Source: Bombus terrestris
Lineage: Eukaryota > Arthropoda > Insecta > Hymenoptera > Apidae
Length of the DNA: 64,000 nt
Direction of reading: 5' to 3'
Assembly: GCF_910591885.1 (NCBI RefSeq)
Contig: NW_025963588.1
Coordinates: forward strand, 1 to 64,000
The translations under genes and the position numbers were made by a program. Each line of letters starts with the position of its first letter. Within the stretch, counting starts at the first letter, position 1. This document shows positions 1 to 13,090 of this stretch, in pieces. The notes under the pieces are model-generated. The model searched no databases. It saw nothing but the letters and a program-made list of their open reading frames with translations, and was not told where the DNA came from.

Positions 1-3000
1 ACAACGTGGGACAACGTGGGACAACGTGGGACATCGTTGGACACCGTTGGACACCGTGGGACATCGTTGGACACCGTGGGACAACGTGGGACAACGTGGG
101 ACACGTGGACAACGTGGGACAACGTGGGACAACGTGGGACAACGTGGGACAACGTGGGACAACGTGGGACAACGTGGGAAAACGTGGGACAACGTGGGAC
201 ACCGTTGGACATCGCTGGACACCGTTGGACATCGTTGGACACCGTGGGACAACGTGGGACAACGTGGGACAACGTGGGACAACGTGGGACAACGTGGGAC
301 AACGTGGGACAACGTGGGACAACGTGGGACAACGTGGGACAACGTGGGACAACGTGGGACAACGTGGGACAACGTGGGACAACGTGGGACAACGTGGGAC
401 AACGTGGGACAACGTGGGACAACGTGGGAAAACGTGGGACATCGTGGGACAACGTGGGACAACGTGGGACAACGTGGGACAACGTGGGACATCGTTGGAC
501 ACCGTTGGACACCGTGGGACAACGTGGGACAACGTCGGACCACGTGGGACAACGTGGGACAACGTGGGACAACGTGGGACAACGTGGGACATCGTGGGAC
601 AACGTGGGACAACGTGGGACAACGTGGGGACAACGTGGGACAACGTGGGACATCGTGGGACAACGTGGGACAACGTGGGACAACGTGGGACAACGTGGGA
701 CAACGTGGGACCACCGTTGGACAACGTGGGACACCGTTGGCCATCGTTGGACATCGGTGGACATCGTGGGACACCGTTGGACACCGTTGGACATCGTTGG
801 ACACCGTTGGACACCGTGGGACATCGTTGGACATCGTGGGACACCGTTGGACAACGTTGGACATCGTTGGACACCGTTGGACATCGTTGGACATCGTTGG
901 ACATCGTGGGACACCGTTGGACATCGTTGGACACCGTTGGACATCGTTGGACACCGTGGGACAACGTTGGGACAACGTGGGACAACGTGGGACAACGTGG
1001 GACAACGTGGGACAACGTGGGACAACGTGGGACAACGTGGGACATCGTGGGACAACGTGGGACAACGTGGGACATCGTGGGACAACGTGGGACAACGTGG
1101 GACAACGTGGGACAACGTGGGACATCGTGGGACAACGTGGGACAACGTGGGACAACGTGGGACAACGTGGGACAACGTGGGACACCGTTGGACAACGTGG
1201 GACACCGTTGGACATCGTTGGACACCGTGGGACAACGTGGGACAACGTGGGACAACGTGGGACACCGTGGGACTACGTGGGAAAACGTGGGACAACGTGG
1301 GACAACGTGGGACATCGTGGGACAACGTGGGACAAACGTGGGACAACGTGGGACAACGTGGGACAACGTGGGACAACGTGGGACATCGTGGGGACAACGT
1401 GGGACAACGTGGGACAACGTGGGACAACGTGGGACAACGTGGGACATCGTGGGACAACGTGGGACAACGTGGGACAACGTGGGACAACGTGGGACAACGT
1501 GGGACAACGTGGGACAACGTGGGACATCGTGGGACAACGTGGGACAACGTGGGACTACGTGGGACAACGTGGGACAACGTGGGACACCGTTGGACAACGT
1601 GGGGACACCGTTGGACATCGTTGGACACCGTGGGACAACGTGGGACAACGTGGGACAACGTGGGACACCGTTGGACACCGTTGGACATCGTTGGACATCG
1701 TTGGACATCGTGGGACACCGTTGGACATCGTTGGACACCGTTGGACATCGTTGGACACCGTGGGACAACGTGGGACAACGTGGGAAACCATGGAACAACG
1801 TGGGACAACGTGGGACAACGTGGGACAACGTGGGACAACGTGGGACACCGTTGGACATCGCTGGACACCGTGGGACAACGTGGGACAACGTGGGACAACG
1901 TTGGGACACCGTTGGACATCGTTGGACATCCGTTGGACATCGTGGGACACCGTTGGACATCGTTGGACATCGTTGGACACCGTTGGACATCGTTGGACAT
2001 CGTTGGACATCGTTGACACCGTTGGACACCGTTGGACACCGTTGGACACCGTTGGACATCGGTGGACATCGTGGGACACCGTTGGACACCGTTGGACATC
2101 GTTTGGACATCGTTGGACATCGTTGGACACCGTTGGACACCGTTGGACACCGTTGGACATCGTTGGACACCGTGGGACAACGTGGGACAACGTGGGACAA
2201 CGTGGGAAACCATGGAACAACGTGGGACAACGTGGGACAACGTGGGACAACGTGGGACAACGTGGGACACCGTTTGGACATCCTTGGACAACGTGGGACA
2301 ACGTGGGACAACGTGGGACAACGTGGGACACCGTTGGACACCGTGGGACACCGTTGGACACCGTTGGACACCGTGGGACAAACGTGGGACAACGTGGGAC
2401 AACGTGGGACAACGTGGGACAACGTGGGGACAACGTGGGACAACGTGGGACATCGTGGGACAACGTGGGACAACGTGGGACAACGTGGGACAACGTGGGA
2501 CACCGTTGGACACCGTTGGACATCGTTGGACATCGTTGGACATCGTGGGACACCGTTGGACATCGTGGACATCGTTGGACACCGTTGGACATCGTTGGAC
2601 ATCGTTGGACATCGTTGGACACCGTTGGACACCGTTGGACACCGTTGGACACCGTTGGACATCGGTGGACATCGTGGGACACCGTTGGACACCGTTGGAC
2701 ATCGTTGGACATCGTTGGACATCGTGGGACACCGTTGGACACCGTGGGACATCGTTGGACACCGTGGGACAACGTGGGACAACGTGGGACAACGTGGGAA
2801 ACCATGGAACAACGTGGGACAACGTGGGACACCGTTGGACATCGTTGGACATCGTTGGACACCGTGGGACAACGTGGGACAACGTGGGAAAACGTGGGAC
2901 AACGTGGGACACCGTTGGACATCGCTGGACACCGTTGGACATCGTTGGACACCGTGGGACAACGTGGGACAACGTGGGACAACGTGGGACAACGTGGGAC

Positions 3001-4147
3001 AACGTGGGACAACGTGGGACAACGTGGGACAACGTGGGACAACGTGGGAAAACGTGGGACAACGTGGGACACCGTTGGACATCGCTGGACACCGTTGGAC
3101 ATCGTTGGACATCGTTGGACAACGTGGGACAACGTGGGACAACGTGGGACAACGTGGGACAACGTGGGACAACGTGGGACAACGTGGGACAACGTGGGAC
3201 AACGTGGGACAACGTGGGACAACGTGGGACAACGTGGGACAACGTGGGACAACGTGGGACAACGTGGGACAACGTGGGACAACGTGGGACAACGTGGGAC
3301 AACGTGGGACAACGTGGGACAACGTGGGAAAACGTGGGACATCGTGGGACAACGTGGGACAACGTGGGACAACGTGGGACAACGTGGGACATCGTTGGAC
3401 ACCGTTGGACACCGTGGGACAACGTGGGACAACGTGGGACAACGTGGGACAACGTGGGACAACGTGGGACAACGTGGGACAACGTGGGACATCGTGGGAC
3501 AACGTGGGACAACGTGGGACAACGTGGGACAACGTGGGACAACGTGGGACAACGTGGGACAACGTGGGACAACGTGGGACAACGTGGGACAACGTGGGAC
3601 AACGTGGGACACCGTTGGACAACGTGGGACACCGTTGGACATCGTTGGACATCGGTGGACATCGTGGGACACCGTTGGACACCGTTGGACATCGTTGGAC
3701 ACCGTTGGACACCGTGGGACATCGTTGGACATCGTGGGACACCGTTGGACATCGTTGGACATCGTTGGACACCGTTGGACATCGTTGGACATCGTTGGAC
3801 ATCGTGGGACACCGTTGGACATCGTTGGACACCGTTGGACATCGTTGGACACCGTGGGACAACGTGGGACAACGTGGGACAACGTGGGAAAACGTGGGAC
3901 AACGTGGGACACCGTTGGACATCGCTGGACACCGTTGGACATCGTTGGACACCGTGGGACAACGTGGGACAACGTGGGACAACGTGGGACAACGTGGGAC
4001 AACGTGGGACAACGTGGGACAACGTGGGACAACGTGGGACAACGTGGGACAACGTGGGACAACGTGGGACAACGTGGGACAACGTGGGACAACGTGGGAC
4101 AACGTGGGACAACGTGGGACAACGTGGGAAAACGTGGGACATCGTGG
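1..4147. repeat. Left segment of the array with register-shifting indels
   Basis: Sixteen units deviate from 10 bp here: units starting near 101 (8 bp), 619, 710, 961, 1332, 1383, 1594, 1895, 1926, 2096, 2267, 2378 and 2419 (11 bp except the first), and 2007, 2560 and 4139 (9 bp). Each 11-bp unit can be read as a one-base lengthening of a short run or duplication of one base (GGG to GGGG, TT to TTT, AA to AAA, C to CC). The 9-bp units lose one G. The other units are the ordinary variants seen elsewhere, so the segment is not generally degenerate. Fifteen of the sixteen events lie before 2,569. Either this is a real array edge or, more likely, consensus error near a contig end. Confidence 0.9.
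2281..3330. repeat. Higher-order repeat, left copy of the 3.67-kb-offset pair
   Basis: Landmarks TCCTTGG at 2281 and GGGAAAACG junctions at 2881 and 3041 recur at 5951, 6551 and 6711, an offset of exactly 3,670 bp. The junction at 3321 matches 6971 with an offset of 3,650, two units fewer in the intervening run. The copies are in direct orientation. This copy contains the indel at 2378-2560, the partner does not. Confidence 0.8.
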
Positions 4148-4230
4148 ACAACGTGGGACAACGTGGGACAACGTGGGACAACGTGGGACATCGTTGGACA
4201 CCGTGGGACACCGTGGGACAACGTGGGACA

Positions 4231-6030
4231 ACGTCGGACCACGTGGGACAACGTGGGACAACGTGGGACAACGTGGGACAACGTGGGACATCGTGGGACA
4301 ACGTGGGACAACGTGGGACAACGTGGGACAACGTGGGACAACGTGGGACATCGTGGGACAACGTGGGACAACGTGGGACAACGTGGGACAACGTGGGACA
4401 ACGTGGGACACCGTTGGACAACGTGGGACACCGTTGGACATCGTTGGACATCGGTGGACATCGTGGGACACCGTTGGACACCGTTGGACATCGTTGGACA
4501 CCGTTGGACACCGTGGGACATCGTTGGACATCGTGGGACACCGTTGGACATCGTTGGACATCGTTGGACACCGTTGGACATCGTTGGACATCGTTGGACA
4601 TCGTGGGACACCGTTGGACATCGTTGGACACCGTTGGACATCGTTGGACACCGTGGGACAACGTGGGACAACGTGGGACAACGTGGGACAACGTGGGACA
4701 ACGTGGGACAACGTGGGACAACGTGGGACAACGTGGGACATCGTGGGACAACGTGGGACAACGTGGGACATCGTGGGACAACGTGGGACAACGTGGGACA
4801 ACGTGGGACAACGTGGGACATCGTGGGACAACGTGGGACAACGTGGGACAACGTGGGACAACGTGGGACAACGTGGGACACCGTTGGACAACGTGGGACA
4901 CCGTTGGACATCGTTGGACACCGTGGGACAACGTGGGACAACGTGGGACAACGTGGGACACCGTGGGACAACGTGGGACAACGTGGGACAACGTGGGACA
5001 ACGTGGGACATCGTGGGACAACGTGGGACAACGTGGGACAACGTGGGACAACGTGGGACAACGTGGGACAACGTGGGACATCGTGGGACAACGTGGGACA
5101 ACGTGGGACAACGTGGGACAACGTGGGACAACGTGGGACATCGTGGGACAACGTGGGACAACGTGGGACAACGTGGGACAACGTGGGACAACGTGGGACA
5201 TCGTGGGACAACGTGGGACAACGTGGGACTACGTGGGACAACGTGGGACAACGTGGGACACCGTTGGACAACGTGGGACACCGTTGGACATCGTTGGACA
5301 CCGTGGGACAACGTGGGACAACGTGGGACAACGTGGGACACCGATGGACACCGTTGGACATCGTTGGACATCGTTGGACATCGTGGGACACCGTTGGACA
5401 TCGTTGGACACCGTTGGACATCGTTGGACACCGTGGGACAACGTGGGACAACGTGGGAAACCATGGAACAACGTGGGACAACGTGGGACAACGTGGGACA
5501 ACGTGGGACAACGTGGGACACCGTTGGACATCGCTGGACACCGTGGGACAACGTGGGACAACGTGGGACAACGTGGGACACCGTTGGACATCGTTGGACA
5601 TCGTTGGACATCGTGGGACACCGTTGGACATCGTTGGACATCGTTGGACACCGTTGGACATAGTTGGACATCGTTGGACATCGTTGGACACCGTTGGACA
5701 CCGTTGGACACCGTTGGACACCGTTGGACATCGGTGGACATCGTGGGACACCGTTGGACACCGTTGGACATCGTTGGACATCGTTGGACATCGTTGGACA
5801 CCGTTGGACACCGTTGGACACCGTTGGACATCGTTGGACACCGTGGGACAACGTGGGACAACGTGGGACAACGTGGGAAACCATGGAACAACGTGGGACA
5901 ACGTGGGACAACGTGGGACAACGTGGGACAACGTGGGACACCGTTGGACATCCTTGGACAACGTGGGACAACGTGGGACAACGTGGGACAACGTGGGACA
6001 CCGTTGGACACCGTGGGACACCGTTAGACA
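4231..6030. repeat. About 3-kb higher-order repeat, copy a
   Basis: Ordered landmarks are GGACC at 4231, TCGGTGG at 4451, CCGATGG at 5341, TAGTTGG at 5661, TCCTTGG at 5951 and CCGTTAG at 6021. The same order appears at 7081, 7301, 8211, 8691, 8981 and 9061. The offset grows along the pair (2850, 2850, 2870, 3030, 3030, 3040), always in multiples of 10, so the copies differ by whole-unit gains and losses. A truncated relative lies at the left end (GGACC near 532, TCGGTGG near 755). The CCGTTAG variant recurs once more at 11071. Confidence 0.85.
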
Positions 6031-7080
6031 CCGTTGGACACCGTGGGACAACGTGGGACAACGTGGGACAACGTGGGACAACGTGGGACAACGTGGGACA
6101 ACGTGGGACAACGTGGGACATCGTGGGACAACGTGGGACAACGTGGGACAACGTGGGACAACGTGGGACACCGTTGGACACCGTTGGACATCGTTGGACA
6201 TCGTTGGACATCGTGGGACACCGTTGGACATCGTTGGACATCGTTGGACACCGTTGGACATCGTTGGACATCGTTGGACATCGTTGGACACCGTTGGACA
6301 CCGTTGGACACCGTTGGACACCGTTGGACATCGGTGGACATCGTGGGACACCGTTGGACACCGTTGGACATCGTTGGACATCGTTGGACATCGTTGGACA
6401 CCGTTGGACACCGTGGGACATCGTTGGACACCGTGGGACAACGTGGGACAACGTGGGACAACGTGGGAAACCATGGAACAACGTGGGACAACGTGGGACA
6501 CCGTTGGACATCGTTGGACATCGTTGGACACCGTGGGACAACGTGGGACAACGTGGGAAAACGTGGGACAACGTGGGACACCGTTGGACATCGCTGGACA
6601 CCGTTGGACATCGTTGGACACCGTGGGACAACGTGGGACAACGTGGGACAACGTGGGACAACGTGGGACAACGTGGGACAACGTGGGACAACGTGGGACA
6701 ACGTGGGACAACGTGGGAAAACGTGGGACAACGTGGGACACCGTTGGACATCGCTGGACACCGTTGGACAACGTTGGACATCGTTGGACAACGTGGGACA
6801 ACGTGGGACAACGTGGGACAACGTGGGACAACGTGGGACAACGTGGGACAACGTGGGACAACGTGGGACAACGTGGGACAACGTGGGACAACGTGGGACA
6901 ACGTGGGACAACGTGGGACAACGTGGGACAACGTGGGACAACGTGGGACAACGTGGGACAACGTGGGACAACGTGGGAAAACGTGGGACATCGTGGGACA
7001 ACGTGGGACAACGTGGGACAACGTGGGACAACGTGGGACATCGTTGGACACCGTTGGACACCGTGGGACAACGTGGGACA

Positions 7081-9070
7081 ACGTGGGACCACGTGGGACA
7101 ACGTGGGACAACGTGGGACAACGTGGGACAACGTGGGACATCGTGGGACAACGTGGGACAACGTGGGACAACGTGGGACAACGTGGGACAACGTGGGACA
7201 TCGTGGGACAACGTGGGACAACGTGGGACAACGTGGGACAACGTGGGACAACGTGGGACACCGTTGGACAACGTGGGACACCGTTGGACATCGTTGGACA
7301 TCGGTGGACATCGTGGGACACCGTTGGACACCGTTGGACATCGTTGGACACCGTTGGACACCGTGGGACATCGTTGGACATCGTGGGACACCGTTGGACA
7401 TCGTTGGACATCGTTGGACACCGTTGGACATCGTTGGACATCGTTGGACATCGTGGGACACCGTTGGACATCGTTGGACACCGTTGGACATCGTTGGACA
7501 CCGTGGGACAACGTGGGACAACGTGGGACAACGTGGGACAACGTGGGACAACGTGGGACAACGTGGGACAACGTGGGACAACGTGGGACATCGTGGGACA
7601 ACGTGGGACAACGTGGGACAACGTGGGACAACGTGGGACAACGTGGGACAACGTGGGACAACGTGGGACATCGTGGGACAACGTGGGACAACGTGGGACA
7701 ACGTGGGACAACGTGGGACAACGTGGGACACCGTTGGACAACGTGGGACACCGTTGGACATCGTTGGACACCGTGGGACAACGTGGGACAACGTGGGACA
7801 ACGTGGGACACCGTGGGACAACGTGGGACAACGTGGGACAACGTGGGACAACGTGGGACATCGTGGGACAACGTGGGACAACGTGGGACAACGTGGGACA
7901 ACGTGGGACAACGTGGGACAACGTGGGACATCGTGGGACAACGTGGGACAACGTGGGACAACGTGGGACAACGTGGGACAACGTGGGACATCGTGGGACA
8001 ACGTGGGACAACGTGGGACAACGTGGGACAACGTGGGACAACGTGGGACAACGTGGGACAACGTGGGACATCGTGGGACAACGTGGGACAACGTGGGACT
8101 ACGTGGGACAACGTGGGACAACGTGGGACACCGTTGGACAACGTGGGACACCGTTGGACATCGTTGGACACCGTGGGACAACGTGGGACAACGTGGGACA
8201 ACGTGGGACACCGATGGACACCGTTGGACATCGTTGGACATCGTTGGACATCGTGGGACACCGTTGGACATCGTTGGACACCGTTGGACATCGTTGGACA
8301 CCGTGGGACAACGTGGGACAACGTGGGACAACGTGGGACAACGTGGGACAACGTGGGACAACGTGGGACAACGTGGGACATCGTGGGACAACGTGGGACA
8401 ACGTGGGACAACGTGGGACAACGTGGGACACCGTTGGACATCGTTGGACACCGTGGGACAACGTGGGACAACGTGGGACAACGTGGGAAACCATGGAACA
8501 ACGTGGGACAACGTGGGACAACGTGGGACAACGTGGGACAACGTGGGACACCGTTGGACACCGCTGGACACCGTGGGACAACGTGGGACAACGTGGGACA
8601 ACGTGGGACACCGTTGGACATCGTTGGACATCGTTGGACATCGTGGGACACCGTTGGACATCGTTGGACATCGTTGGACACCGTTGGACATAGTTGGACA
8701 TCGTTGGACATCGTTGGACACCGTTGGACACCGTTGGACACCGTTGGACACCGTTGGACATCGGTGGACATCGTGGGACACCGTTGGACACCGTTGGACA
8801 TCGTTGGACATCGTTGGACACCGTTGGACACCGTTGGACACCGTTGGACACCGTTGGACATCGTTGGACACCGTGGGACAACGTGGGACAACGTGGGACA
8901 ACGTGGGAAACCATGGAACAACGTGGGACAACGTGGGACAACGTGGGACAACGTGGGACAACGTGGGACACCGTTGGACATCCTTGGACAACGTGGGACA
9001 ACGTGGGACAACGTGGGACAACGTGGGACAACGTGGGACACCGTTGGACACCGTGGGACACCGTTAGACA
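7081..9070. repeat. About 3-kb higher-order repeat, copy b
   Basis: Direct-orientation partner of 4,231-6,030 with the same landmark order. It carries roughly 190 bp more than copy a, mostly gained between the CCGATGG (8211) and TAGTTGG (8691) landmarks, where 8,311-8,470 holds an additional block of ACAACGTGGG units and one extra CCATGG-type region at 8491. At 7081 the landmark reads GTGGGACC where copy a reads GTCGGACC. Confidence 0.82.
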
Positions 9071-12000
9071 CCGTTGGACACCGTGGGACAACGTGGGACA
9101 ACGTGGGACAACGTGGGACAACGTGGGACAACGTGGGACAACGTGGGACAACGTGGGACAACGTGGGACAACGTGGGACAACGTGGGACATCGTGGGACA
9201 ACGTGGGACAACGTGGGACAACGTGGGACAACGTGGGACAACGTGGGACAACGTGGGACAACGTGGGACAACGTGGGACACCGTTGGACACCGTGGGACA
9301 CCGTTGGACACCGTTGGACATCGTTGGACACCGTGGGACAACGTGGGACAACGTGGGACAACGTGGGAAACCATGGAACAACGTGGGACAACGTGGGACA
9401 ACGTGGGACAACGTGGGACAACGTGGGACACCGTTGGACATCGTTGGACACCGTGGGACAACGTGGGACAACGTGGGACAACGTGGGACACCGTTGGACA
9501 CCGTGGGACACCGTTGGACACCGTGGGACACCGTTGGACAACGTGGGACAACGTGGGACAACGTGGGACAACGTGGGACAACGTGGGACAACGTGGGACA
9601 ACGTGGGACAACGTGGGACAACGTGGGACACCGTTGGACACCGTGGGACACCGTTGGACAACGTGGGACAACGTGGGACAACGTGGGACAACGTGGGACA
9701 ACGTGGGACACCGTTGGACACCGTGGGACACCGTTGGACACCGTTGGACATCGTTGGACACCGTGGGACAACGTGGGACAACGTGGGACAACGTGGGAAA
9801 CCATGGAACAACGTGGGACAACGTGGGACAACGTGGGACAACGTGGGACAACGTGGGACACCGTTGGACATCGTTGGACACCGTGGGACAACGTGGGACA
9901 ACGTGGGACAACGTGGGACATCGTTGGACACCGTTGGACACCGTTGGACACCGTTGGACACCGTTGGACATCGGTGGACATCGTGGGACACCGTTGGACA
10001 CCGTTGGACACCGTGGGACAACGTGGGACAACGTGGGACAACGTGGGACAACGTAGGACAACGTGGGACAACGTGGGACACCGTTGGACATCGTTGGACA
10101 ACGTGGGACAACGTGGGACAACGTGGGACAACGTGGGACAACGTGGGACAACGTGGGACAACGTGGGACAACGTGGGACAACGTGGGACAACGTGGGACA
10201 TCGTGGGACAACGTGGGACAACGTGGGACACCGTTGGACATCGTTGGACATCGTTGGACATCGTGGGACACCGTTGGACATCGTTGGACATCGTTGGACA
10301 CCGTTGGACACCGTTGGACACCGTTGGACACCGTTGGACATCGGTGGACATCGTGGGACACCGTTGGACACCGTTGGACATCGTTGGACACCGTTGGACA
10401 CCGTGGGACAACGTGGGACAACGTGGGACAACGTGGGACAACGTGGGACAACGTGGGACAACGTGGGACAACGTGGGACATCGTGGGACAACGTGGGACA
10501 ACGTGGGACAACGTGGGACAACGTGGGACACCGTTGGACAACGTGGGACACCGTTGGACATCGTTGGACACAGTGGGACAACGTGGGACAACGTGGGACA
10601 ACGTGGGACACCGTTGGACACCGTTGGACATCGTTGGACATCGTTGGACATCGTGGGACACCGTTGGACATCGTTGGACATCGTTGGACACCGTTGGACA
10701 TCGTTGGACACCGTTGGACATCGTTGGACATCGTTGGACATCGTGGGACACCGTTGGACATCGTTGGACATCGTTGGACACCGTTGGACATCGTTGGACA
10801 TCGTTGGACATCGTTGGACACCGTTGGACACCGTTGGACACCGTTGGACATCGTTGGACACCGTGGGACAACGTGGGACAACGTGGGACAACGTGGGAAA
10901 CCATGGAACAACGTGGGACAACGTGGGACAACGTGGGACAACGTGGGACAACGTGGGACACCGTTGGACATCGTTGGACAACGTGGGACAACGTGGGACA
11001 ACGTGGGACAACGTGGGACAACGTGGGACAACGTGGGACAACGTGGGACACCGTTGGACACCGTGGGACACCGTTAGACACCGTTGGACATCGTTGGACA
11101 CCGTGGGACAACGTGGGACAACGTGGGACAACGTGGGACAACGTGGGACAACGTGGGACAACGTGGGACAACGTGGGACATCGTGGGACAACGTGGGACA
11201 ACGTGGGACAACGTGGGACAACGTGGGACACCGTTGGACAACGTGGGACACCGTTGGACATCGTTGGACACCGTGGGACAACGTGGGACAACGTGGGACA
11301 ACGTGGGACACCGTTGGACACCGTTGGACATCGTTGGACATCGTTGGACATCGTGGGACACCGTTGGACATCGTTGGACACCGTTGGACATCGTTGGACA
11401 CCGTGGGACAACGTGGGACAACGTGGGACAACGTGGGACAACGCGGGACAACGTGGGACAACGTGGGACAACGTGGGACAACGTGGGACATCGTGGGACA
11501 ACGTGGGACAACGTGGGACATCGTGGGACAACGTGGGACACCGTTGGACATCGTTGGACACCGTGGGACAACGTGGGACAACGTGGGACAACGTGGGAAA
11601 CCATGGAACAACGTGGGACAACGTGGGACAACGTGGGACAACGTGGGACAACGTGGGACACCGTTGGACATCGTTGGACACCGTGGGACAACGTGGGACA
11701 ACGTGGGACAACGTGGGACACCGTTGGACACCGTGGGACACCGTTGGACAACGTGGGACAACGTGGGACAACGTGGGACAACGTGGGACAACGTGGGACA
11801 ACGTGGGACAACGTGGGACACCGTTGGACACCGTTGGACATCGTTGGACATCGTTGGACATCGTGGGAAACCGTTGGACATCGTTGGACATCGTTGGACA
11901 CCGTTGGACATCGTTGGACACCGTTGGACATCGTTGGACATCGTTGGACATCGTGGGACACCGTTGGACATCGTTGGACATCGTTGGACACCGTTGGACA

Positions 12001-12470
12001 TCGTTGGACATCGTTGGACATCGTTGGACACCGTTGGACACCGTTGGACACCGTTGGACATCGTTGGACACCGTTGGACATCGTTGGACATCGTTGGACA
12101 TCGTGGGACAACGTGGGACACCGTTGGACAACGTGGGACACCGTTGGACATCGTTGGACACCGTGGGACAACGTGGGACAACGTGGGACAACGTGGGACA
12201 CCGTTGGACACCGTTGGACATCGTTGGACATCGTTGGACATCGTGGGACACCGTTGGACATCGTTGGACACCGTTGGACATCGTTGGACACCGTGGGACA
12301 ACGTGGGACAACGTGGGACAACGTGGGACAACGTGGGACAACGTGGGACAACGTGGGACATCGTGGGACAACGTGGGACAACGTGGGACAACGTGGGACA
12401 ACGTGGGACACCGTTGGACATCGTTGGACACCGTGGGACAACGTGGGACAACGTGGGACAACGTGGGAAA

Positions 12471-13090
12471 CCATGGAACAACGTGGGACAACGTGGGACA
12501 ACGTGGGACAACGTGGGACAACGTGGGACACCGTTGGACATCGTTGGACACCGTGGGACAACGTGGGACAACGTGGGACAACGTGGGACACCGTTGGACA
12601 CCGTGGGACACCGTTGGACAACGTGGGACAACGTGGGACAACGTGGGACAACGTGGGACAACGTGGGACAACGTGGGACAACGTGGGACAACGTGGGACA
12701 ACGTGGGACACCGTTGGACACCGTGGGACACCGTTGGACAACGTGGGACAACGTGGGACAACGTGGGACAACGTGGGACAACGTGGGACACCGTTGGACA
12801 CCGTGGGACACCGTTGGACACCGTTGGACATCGTTGGACACCGTGGGACAACGTGGGACAACGTGGGACAACGTGGGAAACCATGGAACAACGTGGGACA
12901 ACGTGGGACAACGTGGGACAACGTGGGACAACGTGGGACACCGTTGGACATCGTTGGACACCGTGGGACAACGTGGGACAACGTGGGACACCGTTGGACA
13001 CCGTTGGACATCGTTGGACACCGTTGGACACCGTGGGACAACGTGGGACAACGTGGGACAACGTGGGACAACGTGGGACAACGTAGGACA
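12471..13090. repeat. CCATGG-410-CCATGG-200-ACGTAGG module (type copy)
   Basis: CCATGG at 12471 and 12881 and ACGTAGG at 13081 form a roughly 610-bp module. The same spacing recurs at 29771/30181/30381. Spacing 410/210 occurs at 44361/44771/44981, 390/200 at 15221/15611/15811, and 430/250 at 9371/9801/10051. Between the landmarks lie alternating blocks of ACAACGTGGG units and short CCGTTGG/CCGTGGG pairs. The module looks like a basic duplicated cassette of the 9-54 kb domain. Confidence 0.8.

Larger units (their letters stand above)
160..6990. repeat. Left subfamily modules with GGGAAAACG and TCGCTGG variants
   Basis: A module recurs in which a GGGAAAACG junction is followed 40 bp later by a TCGCTGG unit: junctions near 171, 2881, 3041, 3881, 6551 and 6711, TCGCTGG near 211, 2921, 3081, 3921, 6591 and 6751. 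TCGCTGG also occurs near 1858 and at 5531 without the junction. I did not find TCGCTGG after about 6.8 kb. A second junction type, GGGAAAACG followed by ATCGTGGG, lies at 421, 3321, 4121 and 6971. The distances from first to second type are 250, 280, 240 and 260 bp, so the homogeneous ACAACGTGGG run between them varies in whole units while its flanks stay constant. Confidence 0.85.
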
